Shown here: piece by piece, positions 1 through 8,678 of the stretch
Position numbering within the stretch: position 1 is the stretch's first letter
Layout: each line of letters begins with the position of its first letter
Assembly (NCBI RefSeq): GCF_012034175.1
Contig: NZ_JAATEJ010000005.1
Coordinates: forward strand, 62,001 to 126,000
Direction of reading: 5' to 3'
Origin: Actinacidiphila epipremni
GTDB lineage: Bacteria > Actinomycetota > Actinomycetes > Streptomycetales > Streptomycetaceae
Length of the DNA stretch: 64,000 nt
Translations under genes and position numbers: made by a program
Notes under the pieces: generated by a model
What the model was told of the DNA's origin: nothing
Databases searched by the model: none
What the model saw: the letters and a program-made list of their open reading frames with translations, nothing else

Positions 1-1861
1 TCTCGCGCAGCGCCGGCTCGTCGACCTGGATGACGGACGTGCCGGCGGCCTCCAGGTCGGCGACCTCGTCGCGCAGGGCGAGGGCGACCTGCCGGGCGGT
101 CTCGCCGAGCGGCTGGTCGTCGCGCACGAAGGACCAGGCCAGCATCGTCACCGGGCCGGTCAGCATGCCCTTGACCGGCCGGTCGGTGAGCGACTGGGCG
201 TAGGACGTCCAGCGCACGGTCATCGGCGCGGGGCGGGAGATGTCGCCGGCGAGGATCGGCGGGCGTACGTACCGGGTGCCGTAGGACTGCACCCAGCCGT
301 GCTGCGTGGCGAAGTAGCCGGTGAGCTGCTCGGCGAAGTACTGGACCATGTCGTTGCGCTCGGGCTCGCCGTGGACGAGGACGTCCAGGCCGGTCTTCTC
401 CTGGAAGGCGATGACCTCGCCGATCTCGGCCTTGATGCGCTCCTCGTATCCGGCCCGGTCGATCCGGCCGGCCCGCAGGTCGGCGCGCGCGGTGCGCAGC
501 TCGGTGGTCTGCGGGAAGGAGCCGATCGTGGTGGTGGGCAGCAGCGGCAGCTCCAGGTGCGCGCGCTGGGCGGCGGCCCGTTCGGCGTAGGGCAGGGAGC
601 GGCGGGCGTCGGCGGCGGTGACGGCGGCGGCCCGGTCGCGGACCGCGGGGTCGCGGGTGACGGGCGAGGCGGCGCGGTCGGCCAGGTCGGCGCGGTTGGC
701 GGCGATCCGGTCGGCGATGGCCTCGGTGCCTTCGCTGAGCCCGCGGGCCAGGGTGGCGATCTCGGCGGTCTTCTGCCGGGCGAAGGCCAGCCAGCGCAGT
801 ACCTGCGGGTCGAGGTCCGTCTCGGCGGCGGTGTCCAGCGGGACGTGCAGCAGCGAGCAGGAGGCGGCGACGTCGACCTGTCCGGCCAGGCCCAGCAGGG
901 TGCCCAGGGTGGCCAGCGACTTCTCCAGGTCGTTGATCCAGATGTTGCGGCCGTCGACGACGCCGGCGACCAGCCGCTTGCCCGGCAGCCCGCCCACGGC
1001 CGCCAGGTCGTCGAGGTTGGCCGCCGCGGCGCCGGTGAAGTCCAGTGCCAGTCCCTCGACCGGCGCCTTGGCCAGCACCGGGAGGGCTTCGCCGAGCCGG
1101 TCGAAGTAGGAGGCGACCAGCAGCTTGGGCCGGTCGGTCAGGGCGCCGAGGAAGCGGTAGGCGCGGTCGGCCGCGTCGAGTTCGCCGCGGGTGCGGTCCT
1201 GGACCAGGGCGGGCTCGTCGAGCTGCACCCACGCGGCGCCGGCCGCCCGCAGGTCGGCGAGCACGTCGGCGTAGACCGGCAGCAGCCGGTCCAGCAGGCT
1301 CAGCGGCTCGAAGTCCGCGGGCGCGCCGGGGGCGCCCTTGGCCAGCAGGAGGTACGTGACGGGGCCGACGAGCACCGGGCGCGGGGTGTGGCCGAGCGCG
1401 AGGGCTTCGCGCACCTCGGCGACCTGCTTGGTGGAGTCGGCGGTGAAGGCGGTGCCGGGGCCGAGCTCGGGGACGAGGTAGTGGTAGTTGGTGTCGAACC
1501 ACTTGGTCATCTCCAGCGGCGCGACGTCCTGCGTGCCGCGGGCCATGGCGAAGTAGCCGGCCAGGGCGTCGCCGACGACGGCCTGGCGGTGGCGCTCGGG
1601 GACGGCGCCGACCATGACGCTGGTGTCCAGGACGTGGTCGTAGTACGAGAAGTCGCCGGTCGGCACTTCGTGGATGCCGGCGTCGGCGAGTTGCCGCCAG
1701 TTGTCCCGGCGCAGGGCGGCTGCCGCCGTGCGGAGCCCGTCGGCGCCGACACGGCCCTTCCAGTAGCCCTCGATGGCCTTCTTCAGTTCCCGGTTCGGGC
1801 CCTGGCGGGGGTACCCGTACACGGTGGCCCGTGCTGCCGCGGCTGCGGGCTTGGTTGTCAC
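1..1861 (-). CDS. metE: Cobalamin-independent methionine synthase MetE (3' end cut by window)
   Basis: MetE transfers the methyl group of 5-methyltetrahydropteroyltri-L-glutamate to homocysteine without B12, the last step of methionine synthesis in the cytosol. The first 620 or so residues are present; the family is usually about 770, so the C-terminal part holding the zinc ligands lies off the left edge. The N-terminus (YGYPRQGPNRELKKAIEGYW) is diagnostic for the family. I chose the GTG at 1861 because AAGGAG lies 7-12 bases upstream and the family-typical N-terminus follows directly. A cobalamin riboswitch sits in the leader, so expression should fall when B12 is available and MetH can work. 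Confidence 0.97.
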   Translation of the reverse strand, partial: MTTKPAAAAARATVYGYPRQGPNRELKKAIEGYWKGRVGADGLRTAAAALRRDNWRQLADAGIHEVPTGDFSYYDHVLDTSVMVGAVPERHRQAVVGDALAGYFAMARGTQDVAPLEMTKWFDTNYHYLVPELGPGTAFTADSTKQVAEVREALALGHTPRPVLVGPVTYLLLAKGAPGAPADFEPLSLLDRLLPVYADVLADLRAAGAAWVQLDEPALVQDRTRGELDAADRAYRFLGALTDRPKLLVASYFDRLGEALPVLAKAPVEGLALDFTGAAAANLDDLAAVGGLPGKRLVAGVVDGRNIWINDLEKSLATLGTLLGLAGQVDVAASCSLLHVPLDTAAETDLDPQVLRWLAFARQKTAEIATLARGLSEGTEAIADRIAANRADLADRAASPVTRDPAVRDRAAAVTAADARRSLPYAERAAAQRAHLELPLLPTTTIGSFPQTTELRTARADLRAGRIDRAGYEERIKAEIGEVIAFQEKTGLDVLVHGEPERNDMVQYFAEQLTGYFATQHGWVQSYGTRYVRPPILAGDISRPAPMTVRWTSYAQSLTDRPVKGMLTGPVTMLAWSFVRDDQPLGETARQVALALRDEVADLEAAGTSVIQVDEPALRE

Positions 1862-2036
1862 GGAGATCTCCTTCACGAGATGGATCCCTGAGGTCCCGGG
1901 GACGGGCCGGGGGCGTGAAGGTGACGAACCGTGCGGACCGGGGACGCCCGCGAGGGGAACGTCCGTCCGCCGATGCACGCCGACCCGCCCACGAGGTCAC
2001 CGGAACGTCCGTGCGCGAGTGGTCGCGTACGGGCAA

Positions 2037-2250
2037 CGGGCAGGTCTTCGGACTCGTGGGCGCTCTGCCGTGGGGGCAGTTTCCTACTGGCCGTCGCTTC
2101 CCAGGTCCGCGGCCCGGACCCAGTGCGTATGACGGCGGTCGTTCCCACTCACCGCTGCGGGGCAGTCCCGGATTCCCACCGGGTTCCCTCTTACGACGCG
2201 CCTGCCTGGCGGGCAGGGCGAACCAGCTGCACCTCCCAGCTTAGAGCCCC
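2037..2250 (-). promoter_or_regulatory. Cobalamin riboswitch in the metE leader
   Basis: Read on the minus strand, the leader carries the conserved cobalamin-element blocks in order: GGGAACCCGGTGGGAATCC, then ACTGCCCCGCAGCGGTGA, and the 3' closing block GAGTCCGAAGACCTGCC ending near 2038. It lies about 175 bases ahead of metE and downstream of the btuF-like stop codon. In this class, ligand binding turns the downstream gene off, which is the expected control for a B12-independent isozyme. Outer limits are approximate. Confidence 0.92.
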
Positions 2251-2337
2251 GGGCAGCGGGCGGCTGCCGTTGTCCACATCCCGGAGCGTGGCCCTGCGCC
2301 ATCCGGGTCGACGGGCGGCCGTGGCCGGCCTTCCGCC

Positions 2338-3267
2338 TCAGCGCTGCGGGTGCCCGGCCAGCGGGCCGGCCTCCGCCGCGGTGACCGGTTCCGGCGGCCG
2401 ATGGCCGTGCAGGACGTGCGCCAGCACCTCCGTGCCCCGCACGACCCGGGGGCCCGGCCGGTTGAAGTAGGCCGGGCCGTCCAGCACCCACACCCGCCCG
2501 GAACGTACCGCCGGCAGGTCCGCCCAGCCCGGCAGCGCGGTGAGCAGGTCGGCTTCCCGCCGGGTCCGCTCGGGCGGGAAGCCGCACGGCAGGACCAGCA
2601 GGACGTCGGGCGCGGACGCGCGGACCGCCGCCCACTGCACCGGCGCGGTGTGCTCGCCCGGCGCGGCCAGGAGCGGCTCCCCGCCGGCCGCCGTGATCTG
2701 CTCGGGCACCCAGTGGCCGGCCGGCCACAGCGGGTCGAGCCATTCGATCGCCGCCACCCGGGGCCGTTCCCGGCCGGCGACCGCGCCGCGTACGGCGTCC
2801 AGCCGCTCCCGCAGCGCGGCCCTGCGCTCGCGCGCCGCCTCCGGTACGCCGAGCAGGTCGCCGACGGTGACCAGGCAGTCCAGCACGTCGTCCAGCGTGC
2901 GCGGTTCCAGGCTGAGCACCCGGGTGCCGGCGTCCAGCAGCCGCACGGTGCGGCTGACCCGCTCGTAGGAGACGGCGCACACCGCGCAGAGATCCTGGGT
3001 GAGCACGACGTCCGGCCGCAGGGCGGCCAGCGCCCCGGTGTCGAGGGTGTAGAGCGACGACCCGGAGTGGGCGGCGCCGCCGACGGCGTCGGAGATCTCC
3101 CGGCTGCTGAGCCGGTCCTGGTCAATGTCGGCGCCGGTCACGACCGGGACGCCGGCCACCTCCTGCGGCGGCCAGTCGCACTCGTGGGTGCGCCCGACCA
3201 GGCTGCCGGCCAGCCCGAGTTCGGCCACGATGTCGGTCGCCGCGGGCAGCAGGGAGACGATGCGCAT
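2338..3267 (-). CDS. BtuF-like cobalamin-binding protein (TroA fold)
   Basis: A 309-residue periplasmic-binding-protein-fold protein of the cobalamin/corrinoid-binding BtuF family. It opens with [18 protein letters not shown] and has the family segments GRTHECDWP and [13 protein letters not shown]. There is no signal peptide or lipobox, so this copy is probably cytoplasmic, as in a common actinobacterial subfamily. It may bind or buffer corrinoids rather than feed an importer directly; no BtuC or BtuD gene is adjacent. It ends about 90 bases before the metE riboswitch, on the same strand, which fits a B12 role. The ATG at 3267 follows a weak AGGG site. Confidence 0.82.
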   Translation of the reverse strand: MRIVSLLPAATDIVAELGLAGSLVGRTHECDWPPQEVAGVPVVTGADIDQDRLSSREISDAVGGAAHSGSSLYTLDTGALAALRPDVVLTQDLCAVCAVSYERVSRTVRLLDAGTRVLSLEPRTLDDVLDCLVTVGDLLGVPEAARERRAALRERLDAVRGAVAGRERPRVAAIEWLDPLWPAGHWVPEQITAAGGEPLLAAPGEHTAPVQWAAVRASAPDVLLVLPCGFPPERTRREADLLTALPGWADLPAVRSGRVWVLDGPAYFNRPGPRVVRGTEVLAHVLHGHRPPEPVTAAEAGPLAGHPQR

Positions 3268-3304
3268 GCCGGGACCCTACGCCGTGCCACCCGGCCGCCG
3301 GTGC

Positions 3305-3332
3305 CTCAGGCCCGCTGCCTCAGGCCCGCTGC
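3305..3332. repeat. Tandem 14-bp duplication spanning a stop codon
   Basis: CTCAGGCCCGCTGC occurs twice head to tail (3305-3318, 3319-3332). On the minus strand this repeats the last codons and the TGA stop of the transketolase-like gene, so a second in-frame copy of the gene's end sits just outside it. It looks like replication slippage. Confidence 0.85.
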
Positions 3333-5746
3333 GTCACGTCGAGCGCGGCGCGGACGATGCTGCCGGCATCGATCCCGTGGTGGCGGTAGACGTCGTCGAG
3401 CGCGCCGGACTGGCCGAAGGCGGTGACGCCCAGCGTGCGGAGCGGCACGCCGTGGACGGTGCCGAGGAAGGCCAGGGTGTGCGGATGGCCGTCGAGGACG
3501 GTGACCAGCGGGTTGGCGCGGGACGCCGGGAGGGCGTCGTCGAGGATCCAGTTCGGGGCGTCGCCGTGCCCGGCGCGCGACCGCACGGCGCGGAAGAGGA
3601 GTCCTGGACTGGTCACGCACAGCACGTCGGCCGCGATCCCGATGCCCTCCAGCCGGTCGGCCGCCGCCAGCGCCTCGGGCACCACGGCGCCCATGGCGGC
3701 CAGCGTGACCTGCGGCTTCTCGCGGCGCAGCAGCGGGTACGCGCCGGCGACGGCCTGGCGGCGACGGCGCTCGCGCGCGGCGGGGTCGGCCGGCACCCGG
3801 GCCAGGGTCTGGTCGACCGGGCGGGTGGACAGCCGCAGGTAGGCCGAGCCGCCGTCCGGCTTGCCGAGGCCGGCGAGCGCCGCCAGCAGCGTCCATTCGA
3901 CGTCGATGGCGAAGGCCGGCTCCCAGGAGGTGCAGCCGGGCTGCTCCAGGCCGAGCGAGGGCGTCGTGACGGACTGGTGGGCGCCGCCCTCGGGTGCGAG
4001 GGTGACGCCGGAGGGGGTGCCGACCAGGACGGACTGGCCGCCGGCGTAGATGCCGAACGTCCAGGGTTCCAGGGCGCGGTGGACGAAGGGGTCGTAGAGC
4101 ACGCCGATCGGCAGCAGCGGGTGGCCCCAGCGGCTCCAGGTCGCGCCGAGCTCGCCGAGCAGGCCGACGAGGTTGGTCTCCGCGATGCCCAGCTCGATGT
4201 GCCGGCCGGTGGGGTGCTCGCGCCAGTGCAGCAGCGTCTCGGCGTCGTCGGCGAACCAGTCGACGCGCTCGGCCGGCGACCACACGCCGACCTTGTTGAC
4301 CCAGCCGCCCAGGTTGGTGGAGGAGCTGACGTCCGGGCTGACGGTCACCACCCGGGCGGCGGCTGCGGGTGCGGCGCGGGTGAGGTCCAGCAGGGTGCGG
4401 CCGAGGGCTGCCTGCGTGGTCGCGGTGCCGGTGGGGGTGCGGCCGAGGTCGGCGGGCAGCGGCGGGGGCGGGGTGAGCTGCACGGGTGGGCGGCGCAGCC
4501 GGTCCGCGGCGGCGGCGCACAGCACGCCCGGCGCCGACCGGGGGTCGAAGCCCTCCCACGGGCGGTCGGGGTCGGCGCCCACCCGCGCGGCGAGCTCGCG
4601 GACCTGCGCGTCGGTGAGCAGGGTGGAGTGGTTCTGCGGATGGCCCTGCGTCGGCAGCCGGTGGCCTTTGACGGTGTACGCGAAGATCACCGTGGGGCGG
4701 TGGTCCTCGACGGCGGCCAGGGCCGCGTCCAGCGCCGCCAGGTCGTGCCCGGCCAGGTTGCGGACCGCCTCGGTCAGCAGGGTGTCGTCCACCCCGGCGA
4801 CGAGCGCGGCGATACGTGCGGCGTCCGGCCCGGTGCCGGGGAGCCGGCCGCGTATCCCGTCCGCGGTGCAGCGCAGCAGCCGCTGGTATTCGGCGTTGGG
4901 CATGGCGTCGAGGCGGGTGCGCAGCGCGTCGCCGCCCGGCCGGGTGAACAGCTCCTCCAGCAGGGAGCCGTACTTGAGCGTCAGCACCTGCCAGCCGGCC
5001 GCGGCGAACATGCCCTGCACCCGGTCGGCGGCGGTGTGCGGGACGACGCGGTCCAGCGACTGGCGGTTGAGGTCGACGATCCACACCAGCTCGCCCAGGT
5101 GCGCGACCTGGGGGTCCAGGGCCGCCTCCCACACCGCGCCCTCGTCGAGTTCGGCGTCGCCGACCAGGGCGTACTGGCGGCCGGCGAAGCCTCCGTCCGG
5201 GCGGGGGCCGTCGGCGTAGCGACGGGCGAGGGCGCCCCAGATCGTGGCGGTCGCGCCGATGCCGACCGATCCGGTCGAGTAGTCGACCGGGTCGGGGTCC
5301 TTGGCGCGGCTGGGGTAGCTCTGCAGCCCGCCGAAGGCCCGCAGCGTCGTCAGGTGGGCGGCGTCGAGTGCGCCGAGCAGGTAGTTGAGGGCGTGCAGGA
5401 CGGGTGAGGCGTGCGGCTTGACCGAGACCCGGTCCTGCGGGCGCAGGTGCCGCAGCCACAGCGCCGTCATGATCGAGACCATGGACGCGGAGGACGCCTG
5501 GTGGCCGCCGACCTTCAGGCCGGTCGGGTTGGGGCGGACCCGGTTGGCGTGGTGGACGATCGCGGTGGACAGCCACAGCACCCGGTCCTCGACGGCCCGT
5601 AAGGCGTCGAGGTCGGGCCGGGCGGCGAACGGCCCGGCGGCGGACGGGGCGGGGGCGGACGGGGCAGGGGCGGACGGGGCAGGGGCGGACGGGGCAGGGG
5701 CGCCGGGTGCGGGGCGCGGCGGGTGCTCGGGGGCCGGTGCGTTCAT
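3320..5746 (-). CDS. Transketolase / pyruvate dehydrogenase E1-like thiamine diphosphate enzyme
   Basis: An 808-residue ThDP enzyme of the homodimeric AceE/transketolase superfamily. The diphosphate-binding motif GDAELDEGAVWEAAL lies near residue 194, followed by LVWIVDLNRQSLDRV. A transketolase-type pyrimidine domain holds ELGIAETNLVGLLGELG, and a C-terminal domain follows. It is close to AceE in order but the exact substrate cannot be read from sequence; pyruvate or another 2-oxo acid is the best guess. I chose the ATG at 5746 (GAGGAG upstream). The first 50 or so residues are a low-complexity Ala/Pro/Ser tail made by a 15-bp minisatellite. A divergent Lrp/AsnC gene across a shared operator probably controls it. 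Confidence 0.8.
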   Translation of the reverse strand: MNAPAPEHPPRPAPGAPAPSAPAPSAPAPSAPAPSAAGPFAARPDLDALRAVEDRVLWLSTAIVHHANRVRPNPTGLKVGGHQASSASMVSIMTALWLRHLRPQDRVSVKPHASPVLHALNYLLGALDAAHLTTLRAFGGLQSYPSRAKDPDPVDYSTGSVGIGATATIWGALARRYADGPRPDGGFAGRQYALVGDAELDEGAVWEAALDPQVAHLGELVWIVDLNRQSLDRVVPHTAADRVQGMFAAAGWQVLTLKYGSLLEELFTRPGGDALRTRLDAMPNAEYQRLLRCTADGIRGRLPGTGPDAARIAALVAGVDDTLLTEAVRNLAGHDLAALDAALAAVEDHRPTVIFAYTVKGHRLPTQGHPQNHSTLLTDAQVRELAARVGADPDRPWEGFDPRSAPGVLCAAAADRLRRPPVQLTPPPPLPADLGRTPTGTATTQAALGRTLLDLTRAAPAAAARVVTVSPDVSSSTNLGGWVNKVGVWSPAERVDWFADDAETLLHWREHPTGRHIELGIAETNLVGLLGELGATWSRWGHPLLPIGVLYDPFVHRALEPWTFGIYAGGQSVLVGTPSGVTLAPEGGAHQSVTTPSLGLEQPGCTSWEPAFAIDVEWTLLAALAGLGKPDGGSAYLRLSTRPVDQTLARVPADPAARERRRRQAVAGAYPLLRREKPQVTLAAMGAVVPEALAAADRLEGIGIAADVLCVTSPGLLFRAVRSRAGHGDAPNWILDDALPASRANPLVTVLDGHPHTLAFLGTVHGVPLRTLGVTAFGQSGALDDVYRHHGIDAGSIVRAALDVTQRA
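5641..5705. repeat. 15-bp minisatellite inside the transketolase-like gene
   Basis: About four copies of a 15-bp unit (GGGGCAGGGGCGGAC and a near-variant) run in frame and encode a repeated Ser-Ala-Pro-Ala-Pro tail at the N-terminus of the minus-strand enzyme. Copy number is likely variable between strains. Confidence 0.85.
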
Positions 5747-5880
5747 GGTCCGGGTCTCCTCAGGCAGGGTCGTGGTACGGGTGGGTACGGGTGGGAGGGA
5801 CAGCGGCGCGGGCCCCGGGAGCGGCTGTTGCGTCCGAGGACACCATCGCGTCAGGATGTGCACAAGATCCCCTGCCGAGA

Positions 5881-5897
5881 TTGCGCAATCTGCGCAA
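5881..5897. promoter_or_regulatory. Probable Lrp/AsnC operator
   Basis: The perfect palindrome TTGCGCAA is followed two bases later by TGCGCAA, giving 17 bases of overlapping dyad in the intergenic region between the divergent transketolase-like gene and the Lrp/AsnC gene. Regulators of this family usually bind such sites and autoregulate. The partner assignment is inferred from position. Confidence 0.6.
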
Positions 5898-5932
5898 CTC
5901 GCGTGCCCCGCCTCCCTCGGAAGGTGCGCACT

Positions 5933-6412
5933 GTGCCCAAGCCGGAGCAGGTCGACCCCACGGACGCCCGGTTGCTGCTCGCGCTCGCCGACCGGCCGCG
6001 CGCCACGACGGTCGCGCTGGCCGAGCAGGCCGGGCTGAGCCGCAACACGGTGCACGCGCGGCTGGCGGCGTTCGAGCGGACCGGCGTGCTGGGGACCTTC
6101 GAGCGGTGCATGGACCCGGCGGCGCTCGGGTATCCCCTGACCGCCTTCCTGACCGCGCAGGTGCGCCAGCGCCACCTCGACGCGATCGCCGAGGCGCTGG
6201 CCGCGGTCCCCGAGGTGCTCCAGGTCCACGGGCTGTCCGGCGAGGGCGACCTGCTGGTGCACGTGGTGGCCTCCGACGCCGACGACCTCTACCGGATCGC
6301 CGGCCGGATCCTCGGCATCCCGGGCGTGGAGCGCACCACCACGGCCCTGGTCATGCGGCAGCTCGTCGCCTTCCGGCTCGGCCCTCTCCTGCACAGGGCC
6401 GCCGAGGGGTGA
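5933..6412 (+). CDS. Lrp/AsnC-family transcriptional regulator
   Basis: A 159-residue feast/famine regulator. The N-terminal helix-turn-helix (around residues 8-55, with LAEQAGLSRNTVHARLAAFERTGVL) is followed by the RAM effector-binding domain. I chose the GTG at 5933, which has GGAAGG eight bases upstream; an in-frame GTG at 5924 overlaps that site and is less likely. It is divergent from the transketolase-like gene and shares the TTGCGCAA-containing region, so it probably regulates that gene in response to an amino acid or 2-oxo acid. The effector is unknown. Confidence 0.9.
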   Translation: MPKPEQVDPTDARLLLALADRPRATTVALAEQAGLSRNTVHARLAAFERTGVLGTFERCMDPAALGYPLTAFLTAQVRQRHLDAIAEALAAVPEVLQVHGLSGEGDLLVHVVASDADDLYRIAGRILGIPGVERTTTALVMRQLVAFRLGPLLHRAAEG

Positions 6413-6464
6413 GTGCCGGATAGGGGTCCCGGGCGGTGCCTAGGGGTTATCCGAGCAGTCGCCC

Positions 6465-6582
6465 GCCGGGTATACATGGGACGGTAAGCGCCTGCGACGC
6501 GGGGAAGCCGGTGGAATTCCGGCGCGGTCCCGCCACTGTGACCGGACGTGTGGTCCGGAAGTCAGATTGCCGCCCGCGGGTG
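6465..6582 (+). promoter_or_regulatory. Cobalamin riboswitch in the cimA leader
   Basis: The plus strand shows GGGGAAGCCGGTGGAATTCC, then GCGGTCCCGCCACTGTGACC and the closing block CCGGAAGTCAGATTGCC: the canonical cobalamin element. It stands in a 492-base gap between the Lrp/AsnC gene and cimA. About 320 bases without a convincing gene follow, including an inverted repeat GTCCTGGG...CCCAGGAC and the palindrome TGGGGATCCCC that may belong to the expression platform. The first downstream gene on this strand is cimA. Limits are approximate. Confidence 0.9.
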
Positions 6583-6904
6583 TCACGACGAGGCCCACGA
6601 GGATGGAGCTGACGCGTCATGGGGATCCCCCACGCCTTCCGGCACGGCCCGGCCCGTCCCGTACGCCCGCGCGCGTCCTGGGAGTGTCCCGTCCGGCGGT
6701 AGCCGCCCAGGACGAAGCCCACCGGAAGCCGGACCGACCGGCAGGTGCCCGCCGCGCGGGGACCGCGGTCCCGTCCTGCCCGCTGCCACCGGTGCGGCCA
6801 CGACCGCGGAAAGCGGCCACGACTGCGGACAGCCGTCATGCGCGCCTGAGCGCCCTCGACATCCCGTACACAAAACCCGGTCACCGGACGGGAAGGGAAC
6901 CCCC

Positions 6905-8662
6905 ATGTCCCCCATGCGCACCATGCCTGCCGGAACGCCGCTCGGCGACGCGTTCCACCTCTACGACACCACGTTGCGCGACGGCGCGCAGCGCGAGGGC
7001 ATCTCCTACTCCGTCGCCGAGAAGCTGGCGGTGGCGAGGACGCTGGACGCGCTCGGCGTCGGCTTCGTCGAAGGCGGCTGGCCGGGCGCGCTCCCCAAGG
7101 ACACCGCCTTCTTCGCGCGCGCGGCGGCCGAACTCGACCTGCGGCACGCGGTGCTGGTGGCCTTCGGCAGCACCCGCAAGCCCGGCCGCCGGGCCGCGGA
7201 CGACCCGCAGGTGCGCGCCCTGCTCGACTCGCGGGCCCCGGTCGTCACGCTGGTCGCCAAGTCCGACCGGCGGCACATCGAGCGCGCCCTGCGGACGGAC
7301 GCGGCGGAGAACTGCGCGATGGTGCGGGACACCGTCGGCTTCCTGGTCGGCGAGGGCCGCCGGGTCTTCCTCGACGCCGAGCACTTCTTCGACGGCTACG
7401 CGGCCGATCCGGACACCGCGCTGCGGGTGCTGGACGCGGCGGTCGGGGCGGGCGCGGACGTGGCGGTGCTGTGCGACACCAACGGCGGCCAACTGCCCGG
7501 CAGGTTCGGGGAGATCGTCGCCGAGGTGATCGCGCGCACCGGTTTCCGGGTCGGTGTCCACTGCCAGGACGACACCGGCTGCGCGGTCGCCAACACCGTC
7601 GCCGGCGTCGAGGCGGGGGCCACGCACGTGCAGTGCACGGCCAACGGCTACGGGGAACGGGCCGGGAACGCCGACCTGTTCACCGTGGCGGGGAACCTGT
7701 CGGTCAAGCTCGGCATGCCGGTCCTCCCGCCGGCACGGCTCCAGGACCTCACCCGGACCGCGCGGTCGCTCGCCGACAGCGCCCATCTGCCGCTGGACCG
7801 GCATCGCCCGTACGTCGGCGGGGCGGTCTTCGCGCACAAGGCCGGTCTGCACGCCAGCGCCGTCAAGGTCGACCCGCTGCTCTACAACCACGTCGACCCG
7901 GCACGCGTGGGCAACGACACGCGCGTCATCGTCAGCGAGATGGCCGGCCGGGCGAGCGTGGAGCTCAAGTGCCTCGAACTCGGCCTGGACATCCCCGAGC
8001 CGGCGGCGCTGGCGCGTGCGGTGGCCCGGGTGAAGGAGCTGGAGGCGGCGGGCTGGTCCTTCGAGTCCGCCGACGCCTCCCTGGAGCTGCTGCTGCGCGA
8101 GGAGTTCTCGGCCGACGCCGCCGACAACGACGCCGACGACGACACCGACGGCGCCGGCCGGGCAGCCGGCGCCGGGAGCCGCGGGGAGCCGTTCGTGCCC
8201 GTCGGCTACCACGTCGTGGAGCGCCATGAGCCCGGCGCGGCGGTGTGCGAGGCGACGGTGCGGCTGCGGATCCCGGACGTGCGGGACACCGCGGTCTGGG
8301 CGACCGCCCCGAACCCGCCCAGCGCGGCGGAGGCCGCGGCGACGGCCGCCGGGCCCGGCCCGGTCGAGGCGCTCGACGCGGCACTGCGCCGGGCGCTGTC
8401 GCCGCTGCTGCCCTGGACGGCCGAGACGTTCCTGACCGGTGTGGCCGTCCGCGTCCTGGACGGCGGCCCGGGACGCGCCGCGCTGACCCGGGTGCATGTC
8501 ACCTCCCGGGACGCGGAGGGCGAGTGGACCACCGTGGGCGTCCATACCGGCCTCGCCGCCGCCGGCATGCACGCCCTGCGTGACGCCTTCGCCTACAAGG
8601 CGCTGCGCGCCCGGCGGCAGCGCCGGCCCGCGTCCTCCCTGTCGGCCGCCGACGCCTCGTGA
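6905..8662 (+). CDS. cimA: (R)-citramalate synthase CimA
   Basis: A 585-residue member of the DRE-TIM metallolyase/LeuA-like family. It condenses acetyl-CoA with pyruvate to (R)-citramalate, the entry to the threonine-independent route to 2-oxobutyrate and isoleucine. LYDTTLRDGAQREGISYS (catalytic Arg, metal-binding Asp), the metal site VGVHCQDDTGCAVAN, and the VGGAVFAHKAGLHASAV segment typical of CimA rather than LeuA support this. A LeuA-type regulatory domain follows an acidic linker near residue 400. I chose the ATG at 6905 (GGAAGGGAA upstream). Its long leader carries a cobalamin riboswitch, an unexpected control for this enzyme. Confidence 0.93.
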   Translation: MSPMRTMPAGTPLGDAFHLYDTTLRDGAQREGISYSVAEKLAVARTLDALGVGFVEGGWPGALPKDTAFFARAAAELDLRHAVLVAFGSTRKPGRRAADDPQVRALLDSRAPVVTLVAKSDRRHIERALRTDAAENCAMVRDTVGFLVGEGRRVFLDAEHFFDGYAADPDTALRVLDAAVGAGADVAVLCDTNGGQLPGRFGEIVAEVIARTGFRVGVHCQDDTGCAVANTVAGVEAGATHVQCTANGYGERAGNADLFTVAGNLSVKLGMPVLPPARLQDLTRTARSLADSAHLPLDRHRPYVGGAVFAHKAGLHASAVKVDPLLYNHVDPARVGNDTRVIVSEMAGRASVELKCLELGLDIPEPAALARAVARVKELEAAGWSFESADASLELLLREEFSADAADNDADDDTDGAGRAAGAGSRGEPFVPVGYHVVERHEPGAAVCEATVRLRIPDVRDTAVWATAPNPPSAAEAAATAAGPGPVEALDAALRRALSPLLPWTAETFLTGVAVRVLDGGPGRAALTRVHVTSRDAEGEWTTVGVHTGLAAAGMHALRDAFAYKALRARRQRRPASSLSAADAS

Positions 8663-8678
8663 CCGGCCGGCCCGCCGC

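Noticed and set aside
299..1891. Long plus-strand open frame opposite metE
   Set aside because: It is a GC-rich shadow of the metE minus-strand frame with Gly/Gln/Val-rich, non-protein-like composition.
5641..5705. Minisatellite considered as a possible CRISPR-like array
   Set aside because: The units are 15 bp, contiguous without spacers and in frame within a coding region.
6567..7529. Plus-strand open frame starting inside the riboswitch
   Set aside because: Arg/Pro/Ser-rich shadow sequence that runs into cimA in another frame, with no Shine-Dalgarno site or recognisable family.
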